The notes beneath the pieces are model-generated. The model was not told the origin of the DNA and searched no databases. It saw nothing but the letters and a program-made list of their open reading frames with translations. The position numbers and the translations under genes were made by a program. From Paenibacillus spiritus (GTDB taxonomy: Bacteria > Bacillota > Bacilli > Paenibacillales > Paenibacillaceae): 64,000 nt of DNA. Of this stretch, positions 34,833-43,779 are shown piece by piece. The first letter of the stretch is position 1, and each line of letters begins with the position of its first letter. The stretch is taken from the NCBI RefSeq assembly GCF_008710135.1, contig NZ_VYKK01000005.1, positions 186,001 to 250,000 of the forward strand. Reading direction: 5' to 3'.

Positions 34833-35534
34833 ATGGCAGTAATCTCCATGAAGCAGCTTCTCGAAGCTGGGGTACACTTCGGTCACCAGACTCGTCGTTG
34901 GAACCCAAAGATGGATCGTTATATCTTCACCGAAAGAAACGGAATCTACATTATTGACCTGCAGAAGACAGTCAAGAAAGTAGAAGAAGCGTACAATTTT
35001 GTTAAGAGCGTAGCAGGCGAAGGCGGCACTGTCCTGTTCGTAGGCACGAAGAAGCAGGCTCAGGATTCCGTTAAGGAAGAAGCCGAACGTTCGGGCATGT
35101 TCTACATCAACCAGCGTTGGCTGGGCGGCACGCTGACCAACTTCTCGACGATCCAGAAGCGTATCGACCGTCTGAAGAAGCTGGAAGCTTGGGAAGTAGA
35201 CGGCACGTTCGAAGTGCTGCCTAAGAAGGAAGTTATCATTCTCCGCAAGGAGAAGGAACGTCTGGAGAAATTCCTGGGCGGTATCAAGAACATGAAGGGT
35301 CTGCCAAGCGCCCTGTTCATCATCGACCCTCGCAAAGAGCGCATCGCAGTAGCCGAAGCTCGCAAATTGGGTATCCCGATTGTAGCGATCGTCGACACGA
35401 ACTGTGATCCGGACGAAATCGACTATGTAATCCCGGGCAACGACGACGCCATCCGCGCCGTTAAGCTGCTGACTGGTAAAATGGCCGATGCCGTTGTGGA
35501 AGCTCACCAAGGCGAAGATACAACGACTGCGTAA
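34833..35534 (+). CDS. rpsB: Ribosomal protein S2
   Basis: S2 is a small-subunit protein at the platform/body junction. The protein [27 protein letters not shown] is unmistakable, with [35 protein letters not shown] and VIDP-type [11 protein letters not shown] elements. The reading frame is open 34 codons further upstream to an ATG at 34731 in the leader, but AGGAGGTGTG directly before ATG 34833 and family length (233 aa) fix the start. tsf follows after a terminator. Confidence 0.98.
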   Translation: MAVISMKQLLEAGVHFGHQTRRWNPKMDRYIFTERNGIYIIDLQKTVKKVEEAYNFVKSVAGEGGTVLFVGTKKQAQDSVKEEAERSGMFYINQRWLGGTLTNFSTIQKRIDRLKKLEAWEVDGTFEVLPKKEVIILRKEKERLEKFLGGIKNMKGLPSALFIIDPRKERIAVAEARKLGIPIVAIVDTNCDPDEIDYVIPGNDDAIRAVKLLTGKMADAVVEAHQGEDTTTA

Positions 35535-35573
35535 GCCGTTATCGGATATCGCGCATTACACATGAACTTAAAC

Positions 35574-35619
35574 AAAAAGGGTGGTTGGCAGGTGGATAAC
35601 CTCTCACTGCCCTTTTTTT
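35574..35619 (+). terminator. Terminator or attenuator between rpsB and tsf
   Basis: AAAAAGGG (35574-35581) pairs with CCCTTTTT (35610-35617), enclosing a small AGGT/ACCT hairpin, and the right arm is a run of seven Ts. It probably ends part of the rpsB transcripts, which would make S2 more abundant than EF-Ts. Confidence 0.75.
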
Positions 35620-35621
35620 AA

Positions 35622-35716
35622 AATATCAGCGTATAAACCTTCTGGTCTTATACGGGTCTGATATTCCCGCAGAAACGGACGCCGTCTTCATGGAAGACGA
35701 TTGAACCCGCTTCTGC
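35622..35716 (+). promoter_or_regulatory. Two stem-loops in the rpsB-tsf spacer (tsf leader)
   Basis: The first is a 15-bp inverted repeat (35622-35636 with 35648-35654 plus 35658-35665, one 3-nt bulge). The second has a GTCTTC/GAAGAC tip (35684-35689 with 35693-35698) enclosed by GCAGAA/TTCTGC (35669-35674 with 35711-35716). Together they fill most of the 237-nt gap. No clear promoter was identified inside. Confidence 0.5.
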
Positions 35717-35771
35717 TTATCATGCAAGAAATCAGGGCGCTAATTCGCCCATAACCTGGAGGGACTAACCT

Positions 35772-36422
35772 ATGGCAGTAGATGCAAAATCCGTTAAAGA
35801 ACTTCGTGAAAGAACCGGCGCCGGCATGCTGGACTGCAAAAAAGCGCTGGAAGAAGCGAATGGCGATCTGACGAAAGCCATCGAAATCCTTCGCGAGAAG
35901 GGCCTGTCCGCAGCCGCCAACAAAGCCGGCCGCGTAGCTACTGAAGGCGTCGTAGAATCCTACATCCATGCCGGAGGCCGCATCGGCGTGCTGGTCGAAA
36001 TCAACTGCGAAACGGACTTTGTCGGCAAAACCGACCAGTTCAAGGAATTCGCCCGCGATATCGCCATGCAGATCGCAGCCGCCAGCCCTCGCTATGTTCG
36101 CCGTGAAGAAGTTCCGGCTGAAGAAGTCGAGAAGGAGAAGGAGATTCTTAAGGCTCAAGCGCTGAACGAAGGCAAGCCGGAGAAGATTGTCGAGAAGATG
36201 GTCGAAGGCCGCATCAGCAAGTTCTACGAAGAACACTGCCTGATGGAACAGGCGTTCATCAAGGACCCCGACAAGACGATCTCCAGCATGCTGAACGAGA
36301 AGATCAGCACAATCGGCGAGAACATTTCGATCCGCCGCTTTGCCCGCTTTGAACTGGGCGAAGGCCTGGAGAAGAAAGTCGACAACTTCGTAGAAGAAGT
36401 TATGGCTCAAGTCAAACAATAA
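35772..36422 (+). CDS. tsf: Elongation factor Ts
   Basis: EF-Ts recycles EF-Tu-GDP. The N-terminal UBA-like domain shows [37 protein letters not shown], followed by the core segment [42 protein letters not shown]. At 216 aa it is clearly shorter than the 293-aa B. subtilis protein and closer to the Thermus type (about 196 aa), with one core subdomain reduced. ATG 35772 is preceded by TGGAGGG. Confidence 0.97.
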   Translation: MAVDAKSVKELRERTGAGMLDCKKALEEANGDLTKAIEILREKGLSAAANKAGRVATEGVVESYIHAGGRIGVLVEINCETDFVGKTDQFKEFARDIAMQIAAASPRYVRREEVPAEEVEKEKEILKAQALNEGKPEKIVEKMVEGRISKFYEEHCLMEQAFIKDPDKTISSMLNEKISTIGENISIRRFARFELGEGLEKKVDNFVEEVMAQVKQ

Positions 36423-36474
36423 TCCGGCAAGCGGCCGACCCGCTTTCTACGAATCCATAGGGCATCGTCAAGAG

Positions 36475-36504
36475 CGGAACACATTTTACGGTGTTCCGTC
36501 TTTT
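36475..36504 (+). terminator. Rho-independent terminator after tsf
   Basis: A perfect 8-bp stem CGGAACAC/GTGTTCCG (36475-36482 with 36491-36498) with an 8-nt loop is followed by TCTTTT. The rest of the 184-nt tsf-pyrH gap shows no gene. Confidence 0.85.
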
Positions 36505-36522
36505 GTACGCAAAAGGCCTTGA

Positions 36523-37334
<812 letters not shown>

Positions 37335-37335
<1 letters not shown>

Positions 37336-37889
37336 TGCCGCAATCGGTTAAGAAAAACGCCGAAGAACGCATGGAAAAAGCGATTTCGGCGCTGAAACGC
37401 GATCTGGCCACGCTGCGCGCGGGCCGTGCGACCCCGGCTCTGCTCGACCGGATTCAGGTCGAATATTACGGAGCGCCGACGCCGGTCAACCAGCTGGCGA
37501 ACATTAATACACCGGATTCCCGGACGCTGCTGATCCAGCCTTGGGACAAATCGTCGCTCTCCGACATTGAGCGTGCGATCATGAAGTCGGATCTCGGCTT
37601 GACGCCTGCCAACGACGGAATGACGATCCGCCTCTCCATTCCTGCGCTGACGGAGGAACGCCGGGCCGAGCTGGTCAAGCTGACGAAGAAGTTCGGCGAA
37701 GAGTCGAAGGTAGCGATTCGCAACATCCGGCGCGATGCCAACGACGACATCAAGAAGATGGAGAAGAACGGCATCTCCGAGGACGAGTCCCGGGGACACC
37801 AGGAGAGCATCCAGAAGACAACGGACAAGTTCATTGCCGAAGTCGACAAGGTGCTTGCAGCCAAAGAAAAGGAAATCATGGAAGTCTAG
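37335..37889 (+). CDS. frr: Ribosome recycling factor
   Basis: RRF splits post-termination ribosomes with EF-G. The 184-aa protein shows [46 protein letters not shown] and the C-terminal helical segment [41 protein letters not shown]. It starts in a TAATG overlap with pyrH. A weak hairpin (around 37905-37925) lies between it and uppS. Confidence 0.97.
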
Positions 37890-37965
37890 GATAATCTCGA
37901 GATAACGGCCCCTCCTCCAACGGTGGGGTTTGTCTCTTTCTCGCAGGAGCTTGGAGGAAACGGCG

Positions 37966-38733
37966 ATGATCAAACGGGTACAATCCTGGCTGGGCCGGGA
38001 AGAGAGGCAGCAGCCGGTCGAAATTTCACCGGACAATATACCGAAGCATGTGGCGATCATCATGGACGGCAACGGCCGCTGGGCCAAACGGCTCGGTCTG
38101 CCGCGGATTGTGGGCCACCAGAACGGGATGAAGGCCGTCAAACGCGCGACGATTGCCGCCGACGAGCTCGGCATTGAATACTTGACGATGTATGCTTTCT
38201 CTACGGAGAATTGGAAACGACCGAAAGAAGAAGTGGATTTCCTGATGAGGCTGCCCGAAGAATTCCTTGCGATTGAACTGGATGAGCTGATTGAGAAGAA
38301 TGTGCGGGTTCGGGTCATGGGAGATGAAGATGCGCTGCCTTCCTTTACCCGCAGGGCGATGGAAGAAGCGGTGGCGCGGACCCGGCACAATACCGGACTG
38401 GTGCTGAATTTTGCCTTGAATTACGGAGGACGCAAGGAACTGGAGGTCTGCATGCAGGAGCTCGGCCGCGAGATTGCTGCCGGCCAGCTGTCACCGGAAC
38501 AAATCACGGCTGAACTGATTGACAGCCGGTTATTGTCGGGCGGTATGCCGGACCCGGACCTGCTGATCCGCACGAGCGGTGAAATGAGGCTCAGCAACTT
38601 TATGCTCTGGCAGCTCGCGTACAGTGAATTATGGTTTACCGATATATACTGGCCCGAATTCAACAAAGAACATCTGCTCCAGGCGGTGGCGGAATATCAG
38701 CGCCGCACACGCAGATACGGCGGGTTGAAGTAG
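37966..38733 (+). CDS. uppS: Undecaprenyl diphosphate synthase (isoprenyl transferase)
   Basis: UppS makes the C55 lipid carrier for cell-wall synthesis from FPP and IPP. It has HVAIIMDGNGRWAKRLGLPRIVGH with the catalytic Asp34, the FSTENWKRP substrate motif and the C-terminal PDLLIRTSGEMRLSNFMLWQLAYSELWFTDIYWPEF. A longer frame starts at ATG 37930, but GGAGG eight nt before ATG 37966 sets the start (255 aa). cdsA follows after 20 nt. Confidence 0.97.
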   Translation: MIKRVQSWLGREERQQPVEISPDNIPKHVAIIMDGNGRWAKRLGLPRIVGHQNGMKAVKRATIAADELGIEYLTMYAFSTENWKRPKEEVDFLMRLPEEFLAIELDELIEKNVRVRVMGDEDALPSFTRRAMEEAVARTRHNTGLVLNFALNYGGRKELEVCMQELGREIAAGQLSPEQITAELIDSRLLSGGMPDPDLLIRTSGEMRLSNFMLWQLAYSELWFTDIYWPEFNKEHLLQAVAEYQRRTRRYGGLK

Positions 38734-38753
38734 GCGAGGGGAGACGATAGTCG

Positions 38754-39557
38754 TTGAAGCAGCGATTGATTACCGGTCTTTGGGCCGGAGCCTTGTTCTT
38801 GGGATTGACACTGCTGGGCGGGTGGGGTTACCATCTGCTGCTGACTGCAATGGCTCTGATCGGTTTATATGAATTTATCAAAATGACGAAGACGCCGCCC
38901 ATCGGGACAGCGGCTGCAATCGCATATGCCGCTCTGATCGGCTTCATGATTCCCTGGCGGCTGCTTGACAGATCGCCGATCTTTTCCTTTGAGCAGGGCA
39001 TGTGGCTCCTGCTGCTGCTGTTCCTGCTCCTTACGGTGTTCACCAAGAACCGGGTGAACATCGGAGCCGCTGCGCTGCTCTTCGTTGGTACGGTGTACAT
39101 AGGGACTGGCTTTGCTTACATGGCCGCCTCCCGCGCGGCAGGCGACGGCCATGGGATTTACTGGACCTTTCTGCTGCTCTGCTGCATTTGGGGCAGCGAT
39201 GCGGGCGCTTATTTTGTCGGCCGCGCAGTCGGCCGCAACAAGCTGTGGCCGGCCATCAGCCCGAACAAGACGGTGGAAGGAGCGGCCGGCGGAGTTCTGA
39301 TCGCCATGATTATCGCCGTCGTATTCTGGCTATTCCATACCGATTTGTTCTCCGCCGGGCGTGCGCTTCTTATCGGCCTGTCCTGCGCAGTGGTCGGTCA
39401 GCTTGGAGACCTGGTGCAATCGGCGTACAAACGCGTCTACGGCATCAAGGATTCCGGATCGCTGCTGCCCGGACACGGAGGCATTCTGGACCGCTGCGAC
39501 AGCTGGCTGATCGTCTTTCCGTTTGTCCATTTGATGACGCTGATGCCTTATATGTGA
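38754..39557 (+). CDS. cdsA: Phosphatidate cytidylyltransferase
   Basis: CdsA makes CDP-diacylglycerol, the branch-point of phospholipid synthesis. The 267-aa protein is almost wholly hydrophobic, with about seven membrane segments, and carries the family signature SAYKRVYGIKDSGSLLPGHGGILDRCDS near its C-terminus plus GRNKLWPAISPNKTVEGAAGG. Translation starts at TTG 38754 behind GAGGGGAG. Confidence 0.96.
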   Translation: MKQRLITGLWAGALFLGLTLLGGWGYHLLLTAMALIGLYEFIKMTKTPPIGTAAAIAYAALIGFMIPWRLLDRSPIFSFEQGMWLLLLLFLLLTVFTKNRVNIGAAALLFVGTVYIGTGFAYMAASRAAGDGHGIYWTFLLLCCIWGSDAGAYFVGRAVGRNKLWPAISPNKTVEGAAGGVLIAMIIAVVFWLFHTDLFSAGRALLIGLSCAVVGQLGDLVQSAYKRVYGIKDSGSLLPGHGGILDRCDSWLIVFPFVHLMTLMPYM

Positions 39558-39587
39558 GATAAAATAACCTAAAGGACGGATTCAATC

Positions 39588-40727
39588 GTGAAACGAATTG
39601 TAGTGCTCGGGTCCACCGGTTCCATCGGGACCCAGACCCTGGATGTCGTAGCTCATCATCCCGAGGAATTCGTAATCGACGGTCTGGCGGCCGGCGGCAA
39701 TACAGACCTGCTTCTGGAGCAGGTCCGGCGCTTCAGACCCCGCCGCGTATCCGTAGCCGGTCCCGAGCAGGCAGACAAGCTTGCTCCTCACCTGCCGGCA
39801 GGGACGGAACTCTTTTACGGGAACGAAGGACTGGTCGAACTTGCCGCAGGCGGCGATGCTGAACTGGTCGTTACCGCTGTAATGGGCAGCGTAGGTCTGC
39901 GCCCGACGCTTGCGGCTCTGGAAGCCGGAAGGGATATCGGACTTGCGAACAAGGAGACACTGGTCACCGCCGGCCATCTCGTTACCGAATTGGCCCGGGC
40001 CCGCGGAGCGGCTATTCTTCCGGTCGACAGCGAGCATTCGGCTATCTTCCAGTGCCTGAACGGAGAGCCCCGCGAAGATCTGGCCGGCATTACGCTGACG
40101 GCCTCCGGCGGTTCTTTCCGGCACTTGAACCGGGAACAGCTGAAGGATGTGACCGTTGAGGATGCGCTGCGCCACCCGAACTGGAGCATGGGCGCCAAAA
40201 TCACCATCGATTCGGCGACAATGGTCAACAAGGGGCTTGAAGTCATCGAGGCCCACTGGCTGTTCGGGCTTCCGTATGAGCAGATTTCCGTATTGCTGCA
40301 CCCGGAGAGCATCATCCATTCCTTTGTCGAGTTTCAGGACACCAGCATCATTGCCCAGCTCGGCAACCCTGACATGCGGGTGCCGATTCAATATGCGCTG
40401 ACTTACCCGCGCCGGCTTGCATCGCCGGGCGAACGGCTGTCGCTTGCCAAGGTAGGGCAGCTCCACTTCCGCGAGATGGATTACGAGCGCTATCCGGCGC
40501 TGCGTCTGGCCATTGAGTGCGGCAAGGCCGGCGGCCTGCTGACCACCGCCTTCAACGCCGCCAACGAAGCGGCCGTAGCCCGTTTCTTGCGCGGCGAGAT
40601 TTCGTTCCTGCGGATTGAAGAAATTCTGGAAGAAGTGATCCAGCGTCAGGCGAATATCACGCTGCCCGGCCTCGAGGCGATCGAAGAATGCGACCGGGCC
40701 GCCCGGAAGCTGGCAGCCGAACTGTAG
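39588..40727 (+). CDS. dxr: 1-deoxy-D-xylulose 5-phosphate reductoisomerase
   Basis: Dxr (IspC) converts DXP to MEP in the non-mevalonate isoprenoid pathway, feeding UppS. The NADPH motif GSTGSIG (8-14), ANKETLVTAG, the metal-binding PVDSEHSAIFQCL and HPNWSMGAKITIDSATMVNKGLE segments are clear. The 379-aa length is normal. It starts at GTG 39588 behind AAAGGACGG. Confidence 0.97.
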   Translation: MKRIVVLGSTGSIGTQTLDVVAHHPEEFVIDGLAAGGNTDLLLEQVRRFRPRRVSVAGPEQADKLAPHLPAGTELFYGNEGLVELAAGGDAELVVTAVMGSVGLRPTLAALEAGRDIGLANKETLVTAGHLVTELARARGAAILPVDSEHSAIFQCLNGEPREDLAGITLTASGGSFRHLNREQLKDVTVEDALRHPNWSMGAKITIDSATMVNKGLEVIEAHWLFGLPYEQISVLLHPESIIHSFVEFQDTSIIAQLGNPDMRVPIQYALTYPRRLASPGERLSLAKVGQLHFREMDYERYPALRLAIECGKAGGLLTTAFNAANEAAVARFLRGEISFLRIEEILEEVIQRQANITLPGLEAIEECDRAARKLAAEL

Positions 40728-40834
40728 GAAGACCCAAAATTAGGAAGAACCCGTTGATTCTCTTGTGCCCGGTCCTTGAATAATGATAAATTAATAGGAC
40801 ATAGTCGGGTCTCACCTGAAGGGGGTATTTACGC

Positions 40835-42109
40835 TTGCATATGGTTCAGGTCGTATTTATGACGGTGCTCATGTTCTTCGTCCTGGTGACGGTGCATGAA
40901 TGGGGGCATTATTATTTTGCCAAGCGTGCCGGTATTCTGGTTCGGGAATTTGCGATCGGTTTCGGTCCGAAACTGTTCTCCTATAAACGCGATGAAACCC
41001 AGTTCACCCTCCGTTTGCTGCCGTTTGGCGGATATGCCCGCATGGCGGGCGAAGATCCGGAAATCGTCGAGATCCAGACGGGACAGACCATTGCGGTGCG
41101 GCTGGGCGACAAGGACATCATCAAGAAGATCTACGTCGATCAGCTCGATACCCGCCGCAATGTCATTCGCGGCGAAGTGCAGTTTATTGACCTGGAGCAG
41201 GAACTGAAGGTCCGTCTGGATGTCGACGGGGAAGTGGCCGTCTATGACGTCGATCCGAGAGCGATGATGGTCAAGGGCAGCCAGCAGATCCAGATTGCGC
41301 CGCGGGACCGCCAGTACGGCAGCAAGACGGTCGGGCAGCGCGCTCTGGCGATTTTTGCCGGGCCGCTGATGAATTTCCTGCTTGCCTTTATTCTCTTTGC
41401 CCTCTACATCCAGATGGCAGGCGTTGCGGTAGAGAATCCCACTTATGTCAAGATCGGCGATATGGCCGCCGGGATGCCGGCGGAGGAAGCCGGCATGCAT
41501 AAAGGGGATATCGTATACTCCATCAACGGCGAACTGATCGGAGCCGATTATCAGAAGATGATCGACATGACGTCCGCATCCAACGGCAAACCGATGGACT
41601 GGGCAGTGAAACGCGGCGGCGAGACGCTGAATTTCACGCTGACGCCGCGTACCATGGAAGGCCAGGAGGGAGCCAAAGTCGGCATTACGCCGGTGCTTCC
41701 GACTCGGTCGGCTACGATCGGCGAGACGATTACCGGGTCAGGACACGCCATGGTCGATACGACCAAAGCGATTTTCCTTGGATTCAAGCAGCTCATCAAC
41801 CGCTTCAACATGGACGACATTGGCGGACCGGTCCGCACGTTCGAGCTGACGGGGCAGATTGCCCAGCAGGGGATTGAGTATTTGACCCACTGGGCCGCCA
41901 TTCTCAGCCTATATCTCGGGATCTTCAACCTGCTGCCGATTCCGGCGCTGGACGGAAGCCGGCTCGTATTCCTCGGCGTGGAGGCTCTCCGCGGGAAGCC
42001 GGTCGACCCGGGCCATGAGGGCATGGTCCACTTCGTGGGCTTCGCAATGCTGTTCCTGCTGATGATTGCGGTAACGTACAACGATATTTTGCGCCTGATC
42101 AGCGGATAA
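40835..42109 (+). CDS. rseP: RseP/RasP site-2 intramembrane metalloprotease
   Basis: This membrane zinc protease cleaves anti-sigma factors and signal-peptide remnants within the membrane. The zinc motif HEWGH is at residues 21-25 and the second metal site is in NLLPIPALDGSRL. A PDZ domain lies about 200-270, with four membrane helices overall. TTG 40835 is eight nt after GAAGGGGGT; an in-frame ATG is two codons later. The 107-nt gap before it shows no clear promoter. Confidence 0.96.
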   Translation: MHMVQVVFMTVLMFFVLVTVHEWGHYYFAKRAGILVREFAIGFGPKLFSYKRDETQFTLRLLPFGGYARMAGEDPEIVEIQTGQTIAVRLGDKDIIKKIYVDQLDTRRNVIRGEVQFIDLEQELKVRLDVDGEVAVYDVDPRAMMVKGSQQIQIAPRDRQYGSKTVGQRALAIFAGPLMNFLLAFILFALYIQMAGVAVENPTYVKIGDMAAGMPAEEAGMHKGDIVYSINGELIGADYQKMIDMTSASNGKPMDWAVKRGGETLNFTLTPRTMEGQEGAKVGITPVLPTRSATIGETITGSGHAMVDTTKAIFLGFKQLINRFNMDDIGGPVRTFELTGQIAQQGIEYLTHWAAILSLYLGIFNLLPIPALDGSRLVFLGVEALRGKPVDPGHEGMVHFVGFAMLFLLMIAVTYNDILRLISG

Positions 42110-42184
42110 TCCGATCATGCCCGGCAGCTGGTTCTCCTTCAAGGAGAGCCGGACCGGACTCATTAACGGGAGGAAATCCATTCT

Positions 42185-43633
42185 ATGTCCAAAGACAAAC
42201 AATTCGTTACGGAAATTACACCGCAGGGAGAAGACTTCTCCCGCTGGTATATCGATGTTATCAAAAAGGCCGATCTGATGGATTACTCGCCGGTCAGAGG
42301 CTGCATCGTCTTCAAGCCGGACGGTTATGAAATCTGGGAGCATATCCAGGAAGAGATGAACCGCCGTTTCAAGGAGACAGGCCACCGGAATGCCTATTTC
42401 CCGCTGTTCATTCCGGAGAGCTTCTTCCAGAAGGAAAAGGAGCATGTGGAAGGCTTCAATCCCGAGCTGCCTTGGGTAACCGAAGCGGGCGGAGAGAAGC
42501 TGGAAGAGCGTCTGGCCATCCGTCCGACCTCGGAGACCATGATCGGCCATATGTACTCCAAGTGGATTCAGTCCTACCGCGACCTGCCGGTGCTGATTAA
42601 CCAGTGGGCCAACGTAGTCCGCTGGGAGAAACGGACGCTGCCTTTCCTCCGGACAAGCGAATTCCTGTGGCAGGAAGGCCATACTGCCCATGAGAACGAG
42701 ACGGAAGCCCGGGAAGAGACCATGCAGATGCTGGAGGTCTACCGCGATTTTGTAGAGGGCTTCCTTGCTATCCCGGTCATTACCGGACAGAAGACGCCGT
42801 CCGAACGTTTTGCCGGCGCGGTGGATACGTATTCCATCGAAGCGATGATGAAGGACGGACGCGCGGTGCAGGCGGGCACGTCGCATTATCTCGGCACGAA
42901 GTTTGCCGTCGCTTTTGATATCAAATACCTCAGCCGGGACAACAACCTGGAGTATGTGCACACCACTTCCTGGGGGACAAGCACCCGCCTGATCGGTTCG
43001 ATGATCATGGTGCACGGCGACGACCGCGGTCTGGCGCTGCCGCCGAAGGTGGCTCCGACGCAGGTGATCATGATTCCGATCGGTCCTCCGAAGACACGGG
43101 ATGCCGTGGTAGACCGGACGGACGAACTGTTCCGCGAGCTGAAGAAGGCCGGTATCCGGGTGCGGGTCGATGACCGGACGGATGTAACGCCGGGCTGGAA
43201 ATTCAACGAGTACGAAATGCGCGGCGTGCCGGTTCGTCTGGAACTGGGACCGCGCGATATGGAGAATGGGGTCTGCGTACTCGTCTCCCGCATCAGCGGA
43301 GAGAAGAAGGTGGTCCGGCAGGAGAATCTGGTTCAGGAAGTGCAGGACATGCTGGAGCAGGTACACCGCGAAATGTTCGAGCGGGCGCTGAGCTTCCGCG
43401 AGGAGCATTTCCATTCCGTAGACACGATGGAAGAAATGAAGGCGCAAATGGAAGAGAAACGGGGCTTTGCCCTGGCCGGATGGTGCGGTTCCGACGAATG
43501 CGAGAGCAAGGTCAAGGAAGAGACCGGCGCAACCAGCCGGAACATTCCGTTTAAGCCGGCCGAGAAGAAGACGGTATGCGTCTGCTGCGGTGAAGCCGCC
43601 GCTCATACGGTTGTTTTTGCCAAAGCGTACTAA
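42185..43633 (+). CDS. proS: Prolyl-tRNA synthetase, archaeal/eukaryotic-like (ProS type 3)
   Basis: This charges tRNA-Pro. The 482-aa protein follows the short archaeal-style layout: class II catalytic core from residue 15 (EDFSRWYIDVIKKADLMDYSPVRGCIVFKPDGYEIWEHIQ), RPTSETMIG, HTTSWGTSTR, an anticodon-binding domain (about 285-395) and a C-terminal domain with cysteines at 434, 439, 465, 467 and 468. There is no editing insertion (INS/YbaK-like), unlike the roughly 565-aa bacterial ProRS that sits at this locus in B. subtilis. A GGTTCTCC/GGAGAGCC hairpin (42130-42150) precedes it, without a T-tract. Confidence 0.95.
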   Translation: MSKDKQFVTEITPQGEDFSRWYIDVIKKADLMDYSPVRGCIVFKPDGYEIWEHIQEEMNRRFKETGHRNAYFPLFIPESFFQKEKEHVEGFNPELPWVTEAGGEKLEERLAIRPTSETMIGHMYSKWIQSYRDLPVLINQWANVVRWEKRTLPFLRTSEFLWQEGHTAHENETEAREETMQMLEVYRDFVEGFLAIPVITGQKTPSERFAGAVDTYSIEAMMKDGRAVQAGTSHYLGTKFAVAFDIKYLSRDNNLEYVHTTSWGTSTRLIGSMIMVHGDDRGLALPPKVAPTQVIMIPIGPPKTRDAVVDRTDELFRELKKAGIRVRVDDRTDVTPGWKFNEYEMRGVPVRLELGPRDMENGVCVLVSRISGEKKVVRQENLVQEVQDMLEQVHREMFERALSFREEHFHSVDTMEEMKAQMEEKRGFALAGWCGSDECESKVKEETGATSRNIPFKPAEKKTVCVCCGEAAAHTVVFAKAY

Positions 43634-43671
43634 AGCAGCAAGCCCAGCCCGCTTCCGCGGACTACATGATG

Positions 43672-43704
43672 ATGCCGTCCTTGTCTCAAGGGCGGCATTT
43701 GTTT
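43672..43704 (+). terminator. Rho-independent terminator after proS
   Basis: A 12-bp stem (43672-43683 with 43687-43698, one G-U pair, loop TCT) is followed by TTGTTTG. It separates proS from polC. Confidence 0.8.
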
Positions 43705-43779
43705 GCCGGAAAGCGCGGTGTAATAGATACAGGCCGGTACCAGGCGAGAGGATAGTTTCAGACAAAGGCAGGAGGAAGC

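Noticed and set aside
37900..37935. Terminator between frr and uppS
   Set aside because: CCCCTCC/GGTGGGG forms only a 7-bp stem with one mismatch and the following T-run is interrupted; uppS is better seen as part of the pyrH-frr transcript.
42110..42184. T-box leader before proS
   Set aside because: The gap is only 75 nt with a simple 8-bp hairpin, no T-box sequence and no terminator/antiterminator pair.
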